A stretch of DNA of 64,000 bases from assembly GCA_022560025.1 (NCBI GenBank), contig JAFISE010000010.1, positions 62,001 to 126,000 of the forward strand, in the 5' to 3' direction. A program made the translations under genes and the position numbers. This document shows, piece after piece, positions 21,595 through 31,881 of this stretch (position 1 is the stretch's first letter; every line of letters begins with the position of its first letter). Origin of the DNA: Stagonosporopsis chrysanthemi. Lineage: Eukaryota > Ascomycota > Dothideomycetes > Pleosporales > Didymellaceae. Under the pieces are notes generated by a model, which saw only the letters and a list, made by a program, of their open reading frames with translations, did no database searches and had not been told where the DNA came from.

Positions 21595-22215
21595 CTAATC
21601 ATCCCACACAGCCTTCTTCCTCGCCTCCCGCTCCTCGCGCTCCCTCGCCTCCCGCTCCCGCTCCTCCGCCCGCCTCCTGCGCTCCTTCTCCCTCACCGCG
21701 CGATCAAACTCCCTCTCCTCCTCCGTCCGCTTCGGCGCCCGCACCCCCAGCGCGCCCGCAATCAGCCGCCCCGCCACCGCCGTCGTCTTCTCGGGCCGCT
21801 TGTCCAGCCGCCCCTCGCCGGGACTCACGCCGCTGTCGCCGCGCAGCCGGGCCGCGCCGTAGGGCGAGTTGTCCGGGAACTCAAAGGGCGTTGGGGACGC
21901 GGGGGTTGGCGGTGGCGGGTGCGGCGGCAGGTCGTCGTTGGTGAGGGTTGTGGCGGTGGAGAGCGGCGCGGGAGACGCCGACTCGGTTTCCGTGTCGGAG
22001 CCCGAGGACTCGAGGTCCCAGCTGTCGGCGACGGGCTTGGATTTGGGCTTGTGCAGGGGCTTCTGCGGCACGGTGGTGGAGAGCTTGAGGTGGGAGAGCG
22101 TGGTTGCGATTTCTGGGGCTGTCTTAGTGGGAGTGATTCAGGCTAGAGCCGGGGCGTGGAGGGATGGTGTACCTGTTTCGCTGGGCGTTTTCCGGATGGA
22201 GTCTGTAGCTGACAT
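21595..22215 (-). CDS. Small unknown protein with charged coiled-coil C-terminus
   Basis: Function not recognised. Two exons, 22215-22173 and 22118-21595, with a 54-nt intron; 188 aa. The splice joins MSATDSIRKTPSET to APEIATTLSHLKLS and then TTVPQKPLHKPKSKP, a smooth reading that supports the first ATG. The middle has an acidic WDLESSGSDTETES patch and a Pro-rich stretch. The C-terminal 60 residues are dense in E/R (EEEREFDRAVREKERRRR), predicting a single long charged helix, and end in KKAVWDD. Such proteins occur widely in fungi without assigned roles. Confidence 0.7.
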
Positions 22216-23404
22216 GGTTTAAAGGCTGGTGACTGTGTTGCTCGAATCTGGTGTCGTGTGCAAGGAGGATTCAATGGCGTGCAGGGGAAGGCTTTGCGGG
22301 GTAGATCTGGGGATCGCAACGGTGCGGTGGGAAGTTTTAGCCTCAAGGAGCACAATGTCTGGAAGTGATCGATGATGTCCAGGAAGCAAGATATCTTGTA
22401 CTTGTACGGCAAAGCAAGGAAGAATACACTGTCCACTAACCCACTTGTATGCTCCGTGGTCTGGCGTGAAACACTTCCCTCTCAAGGCGCTGCTCCGACA
22501 AACCCGCGCAAGCATCCCAAGGTCGTGTGTTCGTCGAGCAGAATTGTGGGGAGGGTGCGCGTCATTCAGATCGCTGCCAATTGCTGCCAGGGCCCCCGCT
22601 GTTTCCGCCGTCTTCGCCGCCTTCTAGACTCTGCCGCCGAGTCGATTTAGAACATGTGGGCGGCGAGAATGCTGCGTTGGGAAGCCGTCGCAGCCTGTGC
22701 GTGAGGCGCATTGCTAACGTGGCAGGAGACCAGGGCGCGTTGCGTGTTCCTGCATCCCAACAGGGAACACCAGGTCGTTGGCGGGTGATCAGTTCGAGAA
22801 CGTCGCGCAGCAGCTCCAGTATTGTGGCAGTATTGTGGGCAGCTAAGCCTCAGGGGGACACCCACAACAGCTTCGACATCGTCAACTTTAGCAGCCGCCG
22901 TGAGATGACGAACTCCACGACTACGCAACAAGTGTGTGCGCTGGATCATGAACGCTATGAATAGCAAGCATCTGCTTTTGAGCACATCATTGTGAGCAAC
23001 AAGGGAAGGATTACTCAAAGTCTTCCATGGGATGATCCGACCAGGCCCGAACAAGACCTGCCGCCGTTAGTGTCATCATAAATATCGCGACTCGAAGCAC
23101 ACGAGCAGCCTCAAGCATGTGCATATGATGGAGCCTCAGGCTGCTCCGAGTCCGGCGACTGAGGGGTAGCCTGCCGGTTACTCGCAAGTAGCCGCCGGTT
23201 ATGCCCAGAGCTGTAACTCCGATGCGCGTCACTCAAAACCATAGCTCTCCCCAAAAAGTACTGAAGTACCATTTTCAAGCCTTGAAGCTCAATTGGGTGT
23301 CTTCGAAGGTTGCACAAGCTGTGCTGCTGCTTCAAGGCGCGTTTCTGCTCTTTGGCTTTCCAATCGCGTCTTTCTAGCTGGTGCTGCGAGCTTGAGACTG
23401 TGTC
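22216..23404. promoter_or_regulatory. Divergent intergenic region, no gene seen
   Basis: 1,189 bp between the small unknown gene and the succinyl-CoA ligase fusion. Several short open frames overlap on both strands (about 22.4-23.3 kb), but none shows conserved motifs or a coherent exon structure. Confidence 0.5.
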
Positions 23405-25655
23405 ATGATTTCTCGACGCACAGGCTGCTTAAGCAGCAAACCACTCAGATCTCAGTGTTTGAACCGACGTACACCACAAGCCGCCTTCTCCACGACCTCG
23501 AGGCGAAACGGATACGATGACACGATCCAGAATCTCAAGATTGGCTCTCACACCCGCGTCATATTCCAGGGCTTCACGGGCAAGCTAGCTACTGCCAATG
23601 CACAAGAATCGATTGCATGGGGAACAAATGTCGTCGGTGGAACCAATCCGAAGAAAGATGGGCAGGAACATCTGGGTCTCCCTGTTGTGGGTTCTGTACG
23701 GAAAGCCATGGAGCAGTTGAAGCCAGACGCGACTGGAATCTATGTTGCCGCGCCTCAAGCTGCAGCCGCCATCGAAGAAGCCATTGAGGCCGAGGTACCG
23801 CTCATCGTGGCTGTTGCTGAACATATCCCTATTCACGACGTTATGAGGGTAAGTGGGCATGGTGCTTGATAGGTCCACGTGCTGATTGGAATCTAGATAC
23901 ACTCCATATTAAAGACACAATCGAAGTCGAGACTTGTAGGCGCAAACGCACCAGGAATAATATCAGCCATCGGGCGTTGCAGAATCGGATTCCAGCCCTT
24001 GCCTACTTTCTCACCCGGACACATTGGCATCATCGCGAAATCAGGCACTCTGTCGTACGAAACCGTGGGCTCGCTTACACGAGCTGGTGTAGGACAGAGT
24101 CTTTGTATCGGCATGGGTGGCGACGTGATCGCCGGAACCAACTTCGTCGACGCATTGAAGGTTTTCGAGACAGATGATGATACAGAAGCCATCATCCTAG
24201 TCGGCGAGCTGGGTGGCACCAACGAGGAAGAGGCCGCAGATTGGATCAAGGACTACAACAAGCGTGTTTCCAACCCTAAACCGATTGCTGCTTGCATTGG
24301 TGGCTTCCAGGCTAAGCCGGGAAAAGTCACTGGTCACGCTGGAGCATGGACTGGTCTCGGAGAGGGGACGTCAGAGGTCAAGTATAGGGCGCTTGAGGCT
24401 GCTGGTGTCACCATGGTCGATCACCCTGCCAAGTTCGGTGGAGTGATGAAAGACATCTTAGCAAAGTCCGGCCGCAACGTGAAGAAGATTGTGAGTTGAA
24501 CCTCGAAGTATGCATAGGCTGGTACTGACTTCAAGACAGGAGCAATCGGCAGCTCAAGCGCGTCGTGGATACCACACGTCAGCTCGTCGGCCAGCTTGGT
24601 ATGAAACACGAACAAGCTTCCAGCAGCAGAAACGCTCACTGCACCTGTCCGCTGAGCAGAACGCCAAAATCCTCAAACAATATAACATCAATGTGGTGTC
24701 AAAGCCTGAGGACCAACAATCGAGCCATTACCTGGGCATCTCACCACACCGTGTCAACCGCTCTCCTTCAATTATCGCCGCACCCACCGCGAACCCAGAT
24801 CAATTACACCAACGCGTACGAAGATTCACATTTGATTACCGGGAAGGGCCTTCCCCTAAGGCTGTGAACGATGCAATGGCATGGTTACAGCTCGATGCCG
24901 CACCGCCAAAAGCGAAAGCACAAGTAGCCGAGACAATACAAAACCTGTGGAAGCTCTACACTGAGAAGGAGGCCATCGATGCACACGTCGCCCTCTCCCT
25001 CAACCCCAACCAAGACGGAATTCAAGTCTACAACCCCTACCTCTTCTTCGACGACGCCGCATACCGCTCCAACCAGCGGCAAGCAGACCTCCACGCGCTC
25101 CGCGACAAGCTCTCGCCCACCGAGCTCGAAGCCGAAGAAGCAGGCATAGTCTACATCCCGCTCGACACGCCACAGCCCGACGGCCGCCTGCAAGCCAGCA
25201 CTCAGACACCACCTCCCGCCGCAGGCTCCCCACGCAACCTCGTCGGCACCCTCGTCAACGGCGCCGGCCTAGCCATGAACACGAACGACACCCTGCACCT
25301 GCGCCTCTCGCAGCCCCCTTACTGCACCGCCAACGCAAACTTCCTCGACACGGGCGGCAAGGCCACCAGCCAGACGATCAAAACCTCGTTCAAGCTGATT
25401 CTATCCGACCCCCGCGTCGCCGTCGTGTTCGTCAACATCTTCGGCGGCCTGACGCTCGCGGACATGATTGCCGAGGGCATTATCCTGGCGTTCAAGGAGG
25501 TTGGCGTCGACAAGCCGGTTGTTGTCAGGCTGAGGGGCACGAATGAGGAGAAAGGGCAGGAGGTGCTGGCCAAAGCGAATTTGCCGATTTTTGCGATTAA
25601 TGACTTTGAGGAGGCGGTGAAGAAGGTTGGGGAGCTTGCTAATGGGGGGAAGTGA
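23405..25655 (+). CDS. Fused succinyl-CoA ligase alpha + beta homologue, predicted mitochondrial, beta ATP-grasp degenerate
   Basis: Exons 23405-23848, 23897-24490, 24540-25655; introns of 48 and 49 nt; 717 aa. Residues 1-39 look like a mitochondrial presequence (QAAFSTTSRR). Residues 40-346 are an alpha subunit: VGGTNPKKDG, GELGG (Glu252), and the phosphohistidine loop GHAGA (His295). Residues 347-717 match beta: LKQYNINV, HYLGI, then the C-terminal ligase domain LVNGAGLAMNTND, ANFLDTGGKATSQ, VNIFGGLTLADMIAEG, VVVRLRGTNEEKGQ. Beta residues that bind nucleotide/Mg are missing: roughly 100 residues including the AGGRGK region are absent after YNINV, EINPL is not kept, and the Asp-Ala-Lys before the FDD segment reads Asn-Pro-Tyr. 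In alpha the GKQGTFH loop reads GKLATAN. Intron 2 has canonical signals (GTGAGT, TACTGAC, ACAG) but holds the alpha stop and a beta ATG, so two proteins from one transcript is the alternative. Probably not the housekeeping enzyme. Confidence 0.8.
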
Positions 25656-26313
25656 GGGAGGCGGTGTTGGGAGAAGTGGATTTGCGCTTGGGGTGTTTAC
25701 ATGTTTGCGTATACTCCCTGAATGAGCATTGTCGTATCATAAGAGCTGTAAAGTGTTAAGGTTGATGGCCTCCCTTATGTCAAATCTGTCACGCTGCAAC
25801 CGTTGATTAGAACGAGGCTAAGGATGAGGGAATCGCCGCTACGTTACGTGAACTCTTGATCTGATCGACATGACACTGAGTAGCCGATAGAGCAAGGTCC
25901 TATAGAACAGGTGTGGTATTACTCATCAGCCTGCAGCCTAGAAGTAAATTTGAGGCGCGGCTGCCTGTTAGTCTCCAAGACATCTCGGTGCCGTGTTCAG
26001 GCCAGTATGCATGTTCACAGCATGTACGGAGCACAGATCAACCAGATGATATAGTGGCATGTGACATTCGTCGAAGACTATATGCAAGCACGAACGGCGT
26101 CGCTCCGTGCGAGCCCAATGATTCCATAAACGCCAAATTCCGAATCGTCCAGGTCGTAACTGAGAAGCCATCTTTGTACCACCTTCGCCGGCGCTAAAAT
26201 CATAGACCCTGAGCAAGGTTCCGTGTGTAGTGTCGACCACGTAGGTGTAAGAGGGCAAGGCCGCATGTGCGGTACTAGGGTGCTAGCTAGGTCACTGCAT
26301 GTATTTGCAGCGA
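25656..26313. other. Convergent intergenic region, no gene seen
   Basis: 658 bp between the succinyl-CoA ligase fusion and SUMO, both ending here. Nothing beyond 3' UTR-like sequence recognised. Confidence 0.5.
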
Positions 26314-26683
26314 CTACCAGCTGCCGCCGATCTGCTCCTGGTGCACTTCAAGTGTATCACCGTCCTGCATGTCAAGCTGTCCTATAATTAGCATTGGCTT
26401 CGAAGGATGCGCAGCTTCTATGAGCATGTGTGGCAACCGCGATTCGTCTACGTACTGTGTCGGGGTTGTCGGTTGGCCCAACACGCGTGCCCTCAAACAG
26501 AAATCGCACGCTGGAGATGTTCTTGCCCTGGCGATCGCAGAAAGCGTTCATCAGCTTGCCAAGCTGGGTGGTGCGCTTGATCTTGAAGAAGACCTCGTTG
26601 TTGTTGTCGGTGACCTTGATGTTCAAGTGCTCAGAAGGACCGGCATCCTCAGGCTTCTGCGCTGGCGAACCGTTGTCAGACAT
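26314..26683 (-). CDS. SMT3: SUMO (small ubiquitin-like modifier) precursor
   Basis: Two exons, 26683-26456 and 26376-26314, with a 79-nt intron; 96 aa. The ubiquitin-like fold is clear: EHLNIKVTDNNNEVFFKIK, LGKLMNAFCDRQGK, VRFLFEGTRVGPTDNPDT, then LDMQDGDTLEVHQEQIGG. The diglycine is Gly93-Gly94, followed by Ser-Trp that a Ulp-type protease must remove before conjugation. The acceptor was set at GGACAG (exon 2 from 26376), since the alternative TATAG seven bases earlier breaks the conserved NPDT-LDMQDGD junction. The N-terminal 20 residues are the flexible acidic tail normal for SUMO. Confidence 0.97.
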
Positions 26684-27192
26684 TGCGTTTACGGGTGGGT
26701 GCGACGTGTGTCGGTTGAGAGGCGGATGTGGTGTGGTTGGCGGACTTGCAGCGGCGCAAGGCTATTTATCGCGTCAGTGGGCGTGCAAGTGGAGTGGAAG
26801 GTCGTCGAGCAGCGGGGAACTACCTTTTATATGACACGGAGGTAACTGTATGGCCGGCCGTTGGGTTGCAAAACGAGTCAGGTGATAGAAAGCTTGTGAG
26901 TGGGCGCGCAGACGCGTCGGATTGCTGTAGAGAAGCGGTGGCAAAGTCGAAGGGTAAGGAAACAGGCGCAAGCAGCTGTCGAGAAGAAGTGAGGTGCGCA
27001 ACGGTGGGGCCTTTCCTCACGCACTAGCCAATCTGACCAACCATTGCGCCCTCACCTTCACTCTCAGCTCTACTTGCAGGGACTGTGTCGCACGACATCG
27101 GCGACGAATTCACCTGCAGACTGTTTATTTAATCTTTTCACAGCAAGCAAAGCCCCTGGGAAAATCGACAGCACACGCGGAAGCGATTCATT
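26684..27192. promoter_or_regulatory. Divergent intergenic region SUMO/CMC4
   Basis: 509 bp between divergent starts; both promoters must fit here. No TATA box identified, no other gene supported. Confidence 0.5.
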
Positions 27193-27639
27193 ATGGTATG
27201 ATCATGATGTCACCCGCCATCACGTCTACGGTGAAACTTATATTTGACAAAGGGTGAAATCGAGAGGGATCTGAAGCAAGATCCGCCATGCCATTCGCGA
27301 GCATGTGCGATTCAAAGTGCGTCTCGAGATTCCACAAACGACGATGGCTGACGGAGACGGCAGACTGTATACAGAAGAACAACTTCGATGAAGGGAAGTG
27401 TCGAAAAGAGGTACACATTGTTGACAACGTCTCCGATAGCAAGTCTGACATATTCAAGGTTGATGCTCTGTACGAGTGCTGCAACGCCTTTTACAAAGAG
27501 AAAGGAGATGATGCGAGATGTGTAACATGTCCAAAACCCGACCTGCTCAGGTAAGTCTGCGTGAGAAGAATGTAAAGACAATGCTAATGGGTTTCTCAAC
27601 AGGATCAAGCTAAAACAACGCGCGGAAGGGATATCGTAA
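27193..27639 (+). CDS. CMC4: Cx9C-type mitochondrial intermembrane-space protein Cmc4
   Basis: Tiny twin-cysteine protein, 72 aa, five proposed exons: 27193-27195, 27277-27316, 27364-27410, 27459-27550, 27603-27639 (introns of 81, 47, 48, 52 nt). Exons 2-5 splice cleanly into QDPPCHSRACAIQNC, IQKNNFDEGKCRKEV, DALYECCNAFYKEKGDDARC and VTCPKPDLLRIKLKQRAEG, matching yeast Cmc4 and human MTCP1/CMC4 in cysteine spacing and in the LYxCC motif. Imported and oxidised by Mia40; role in respiratory chain biogenesis is inferred. The weakest part is exon 1, which would be the ATG alone followed at once by GTATGA. No in-frame ATG exists in exon 2 or the 42 bases before it, so a separate start exon is required. 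Overall identity is firm, the start less so. Confidence 0.8.
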
Positions 27640-28555
27640 AGATTGAAGAGATAGATACACAGTAGGCTCTTGCAGGGTTGTATAGATTATGTAGCCATAG
27701 ATGTTCATTGTTGGTAGTAAAAACTGCATTCATCTGCAAGCTTTGCCGGCTTGAACACAATTTTCGGATGCTCATACACAGGTTGTGAGTTCGACCATGA
27801 GCCGGGGGCTTACAGTGTCCCATGAGCCTAGCGTTGATGCCACATGGAGCACCACGTTATGAGCTTAACCGGGGTTGTGCAGGAGCATGGGAGGTACTCA
27901 GCAGCGACCAGCAAAGCCCTTCCAAGCCTGAGAGCACTTGCAAGGGCTACAATATTCTTTGTGTGTCGAAGCCTATGCGTTCTTCCGAAAGCTTCTAAGG
28001 GACTTGTCAAAAAAAAATTACGCACAACGCCGTGGATGAAACGACAACGATCCAGTGCAGCCCAAGATCATATGCGATCTCCTCAACCACAGGACGGACA
28101 TTCAGGCTTGAAGGTCTCCGTCCATCGGTGTCTAAACACCTCCTGGACGGCAATTTGCAAATGTGTAGGACGCGCGGTAGTATGTTATACCTCCCTCTTC
28201 TTGTCCACCACTCCGCGAGAGAGTTCGGTGGTTTCACTGGGAAGTATAATTACTCTAAGGCTTTCCGAGCGCCCGAAGCTTAATAGAAAAACGCTTGGGT
28301 GACTCAGTGGAAAACATATGGGTTGGAGGGTCAGGGCCGCAGACTCTGCGCAGCTTATATAGGCGCGGCGCGCCAAGCGGAAACGCGGCGCTCGGGCGTG
28401 GGCTGAACATGGAGCTACGCGACTGTTTTGTCTGGTTGCGACCACAGCTTCAACCGCGCCCAGCGGGTTGGCAACAGTCCAACTCAACAGTCCAGCCGCG
28501 CCAACATCTGCCAATCAAGCTAACGTACAGACAGCTATAGCATTCCTTGACGATT
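27640..28555. promoter_or_regulatory. Intergenic region upstream of NUP84
   Basis: 916 bp between tandem plus-strand genes. TATATAGG at 28354-28361, about 200 bp before the NUP84 start, may be a TATA element; GC-rich sequence follows. No gene supported; short frames on both strands show no conserved motif. Confidence 0.4.
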
Positions 28556-31500
28556 ATGGCTCCCTTCTCTTTTTCGCGCCAGGCGCAACCAACGCAGGTA
28601 AAAGTCCAAAGCTCCATTGTCTTTGAATGACCTTGCTGACATACTTCTGCCCAGACCAATGGCGCTGTTCCATCGCTCTTCAGCAATACGCGCGCAAACA
28701 ACGGCTCTTCTTCTAGCGATCCACTCCAGCCTTTGCGCGCCATGGCCGACCGAGTAGGCAAAGAGGTGGAAAAGTTCGCGGAGCGGGTCGATCACTGGCA
28801 TACGCACGGAAAGGGGAGCGCGCCCGCTAAACACCAGGCAACTGTCGACATGGTTGGGCACTTTAGAGATGTTGCTGAGTCGCAAGTGAAGGAGTTGAAG
28901 CGCGTCAGTGGGGCGGAGAATCAAGGAGCGTTGAACAAGAGTACACGCCGTCGCGTCCAAAACATGGGAGAGGGATCATTCGGACAGTCGTTCCAATCAG
29001 CCCTGCCATCCACCGAACCCACGCCGCTCGACTCCACAAGCGTACAGGAACTGCGACAATGGCAGGCCGAAGTAGCGACATGGGACCTCCTCCGCATTCT
29101 GATCGACCACTACCACCCCGAGCCCGGCAAGGACGTGGAAGCTGAAAAGCGAGCGCAATTGGAACATGTTGGAGGGAATAAGCGTTACAGCCCGAACAGC
29201 GAGATATGGGACCGGTTCTTACTCGAAGACGATCGAGCAAAAGAGAAAGACCTGATATTGCGCTGGCTGGAGCAGACCGCACAGGATAGTGAGAGCGATA
29301 TTGACTCGATTACCGCAGTGCTGGAAGAGAAGTCTGGCAAAGGCGCCAACACCTGGACCAGTGGATGGCTGGACACAAAGTCGAAGATCAAGCAGGCAAA
29401 GCGCATGGAAAACTTGGATCGCCCTTTAAAGCCCGAGAGTTCGATTTTGAAGACCTCGGATCGTTCGCAACAGCTGGTGACACAGCTGGATCCTGATGCG
29501 CCGTCGCGCCAGAAGCGTGTGCTTGAGAAGTCGGACGAGTTCTACGAGAAGGCGCTGTGGTTGGTTTGCTACGAGATGATGCGCCGCGGCGTCCCTTGGA
29601 AGGAGATCTGCGACTGGGCAGTGGAAAGAAGTGAGGCCTGGCGCGGCGTCAGCATCGGTGCGGCACACGAGTCACATACTCCCGGCAGCCCCAACCTTGC
29701 TGGTGATTCCGTTGGCTTTCTGTTCCGGCGCATGTGCTTTTACGCTGCTCACGGTACCCGACTGCAGTATGAAGGCGCTGTGTATGGCTTGTTGAGTGGA
29801 GATCTGGAGAAGGTCCGGGATATCGCTCGAACTTGGGACGACCATCTTTATGCACACTACAACGCTCTACTCCTATCTCGGTTCGATTCGTACTTGCAAC
29901 GCCAATATCCAAGCCGAGTCAGCCAGAGCCTGGGTCAGAGATTCGTGTTTCACGACGCTGTCGCCAACCTTGGAGATTGGTCGAACGCCCACGGGCTGGT
30001 CATCAACGCATTGAAGCAGCACAAGTCGTCGACAGCTTTAGCGACCGCGCCCATCAAGCTTGTCCAGGGTGCCTTGATTGCTCAATCGCTGGAAGAACTC
30101 GTTCATAATGTTGGAATTGCGCTCGCTGAGATGCTACAACATGAAGACAGACCAGGCAACCTCATGGTCCACCCTGACTCACCTGAGAACGACAGAGGAC
30201 CAAAGGCGGCTTCTGGACGACCCACTGCCACAGCAGATCAGCATTACCAAACCCTCGCAAGCGACCCACACGCCTTTCGCACTTTGGTACACATCTTCAT
30301 TGCGCTCAGAGGCGGCCTGGATCTTTTGCGTGCCGAGGACAGGTCGCAGCGTCTGGCGATGGACAATGTCATCGCGGCTTACATCGAGTTCCTGCGTGTC
30401 AGCAAGCGCATTCAGCTGATACCCCTGTACGCGGCGCAGCTGGAGGAGACGCGACAAGCCTACTCCCTGGCACGTGTGCTTCCTGACATCAAGAATCGAG
30501 AGGAGCAACGGAACTGCATTGCTTTGCTCGACTTGTACCGAGTGGATACGATTGAAGTTGTCGCGCAGAGCTTCCTTCTTGCCTTCAATCACAGTGGTTT
30601 CATCCACTTCGACGAGGATGGCGACTCTGTGATCACGAACCCTATCAAGCGCTTCTCGCTTCTCGGGTCAACCGATTCAGAGGAAGCACACTTGAAGCCT
30701 CTGTGGCCTGACCGGAGGATCAGGCCTGAGTTCGACGGCTCGGTAGTCGAGCCCAAGGACGAGGGTATCATCGATGCTGTGTACTGGTACAACTACCTGA
30801 GTACAGAGGTCAACGCGACGTTTGAGCATCTCAAGAACGCACTGACAATTTTCCTTCGTATGTATCCTGTTTTCAGAGCAACGACACTAAGCTAACTGAG
30901 ACAGTCAATGGCCGCCTTGCCGCTGCTGAGAAGATGATTGAGGAGGTGAATGTAGAGTTCCTCTCCCTGTCGAGAACAGAAGCCCTCTGCGGGTACCCCT
31001 TCGACTTCAACGCACCAGGTGCCGAAGAGCAAGACGAGCGCGCTCTGCACGCCCACCGCGAGACTCTATCACGTGAAGCTCGAAGCAGACTGCCCGTCTC
31101 GCAGCTGCCCGATGCCGAACAGCACGAGGAATACGTGCTGTGGCTGCGAGCTCGGAGTGCGCCTTACTACGACCTCCAGCAGATCGTCCGACTGGTCGCC
31201 TTGTTCCGCGAGTGGCGCATCGAGGAGCAGAAAGTCATCGAGTCCATCTCACTTCATCCACTTCCTGCTTCACAAGAACTGACATTCCGCAGACAACGAG
31301 GGCAGCCCAAGGTAAACACAAAGGCGATCAAGGAGCTGCTCGAGAATATCACCGTCGTCTTCGACGGCCTCATCCCCTCCCTCGCCGAATCCCACCCGCT
31401 CGACACCGCCGACACCATCAACCTCAAGCGCGCCTACATCCCCGAAATCGTCATCACGTACCTATCAGTGCTGCAGGCGGCCTCGTTCCTGCTGAACCGC

Positions 31501-31740
31501 GAGACCGCAATCAGGGCGATGGAGATTGCGAATTTGGTCGCCGACCCGGCCAACGCGTGGCTGCAGGACCTGTTCCTCGCGACGGGCCGCATGAGCGAGC
31601 TCGTGCAGACACTGGCCAAGGTCAGCCAGGCGATGCTCAACTTGAATGAGTATGATGCCAAGAAGAAGGAGACGAAGAAGAGGGGCAGCAAGGGCGAGAC
31701 GCTGAGGATCTGGGATCTGAATGCCAATGACCGGGTCTAG
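28556..31740 (+). CDS. NUP84: Nucleoporin Nup84/Nup107 (Y-complex)
   Basis: Scaffold nucleoporin of the Nup84/Nup107-160 Y-complex, part of the nuclear pore coat. Exons 28556-28597, 28655-30857, 30905-31740; introns of 57 and 47 nt; 1026 aa, all alpha-helical as expected. Recognisable segments: SEIWDRFLLEDDRAKEKDLI, WLEQTAQDSESDID, KALWLVCYEMMRRGVPWKEI, GDLEKVRDIARTWDDHLYA and the C-terminal NLVADPANAWLQDLF. It is longer than yeast Nup84 (726) and nearer to human Nup107 (925). The first exon encodes 14 residues (MAPFSFSRQAQPTQ). A further 51-nt in-frame intron with weak donor GTCCAT but good branch/acceptor (CTGACATTCCGCAG) is possible around 31244-31294. Confidence 0.92.
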
Positions 31741-31881
31741 GGGGCTAGGGGCAAGAGATTGGGGGCGCCCAGGATGTACTATCTTTGAGATGGAGGGGCG
31801 TTGGCACGCCAGCGAATCTGGAAGATAGCATTCATTGCATTAGATTACGAAATGTTCGTGGGTCTCAGTATGATCCAGCGC

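Noticed and set aside
22527..22964. 145-codon frame upstream of the succinyl-CoA ligase fusion
   Set aside because: Overlaps frames on the other strand, no similarity, no clear start context.
24510..25655. Separate succinyl-CoA ligase beta gene starting at its own ATG
   Set aside because: That ATG lies inside a canonical intron 10 bp after the alpha stop, leaving no room for a terminator and promoter; kept only as an alternative product.
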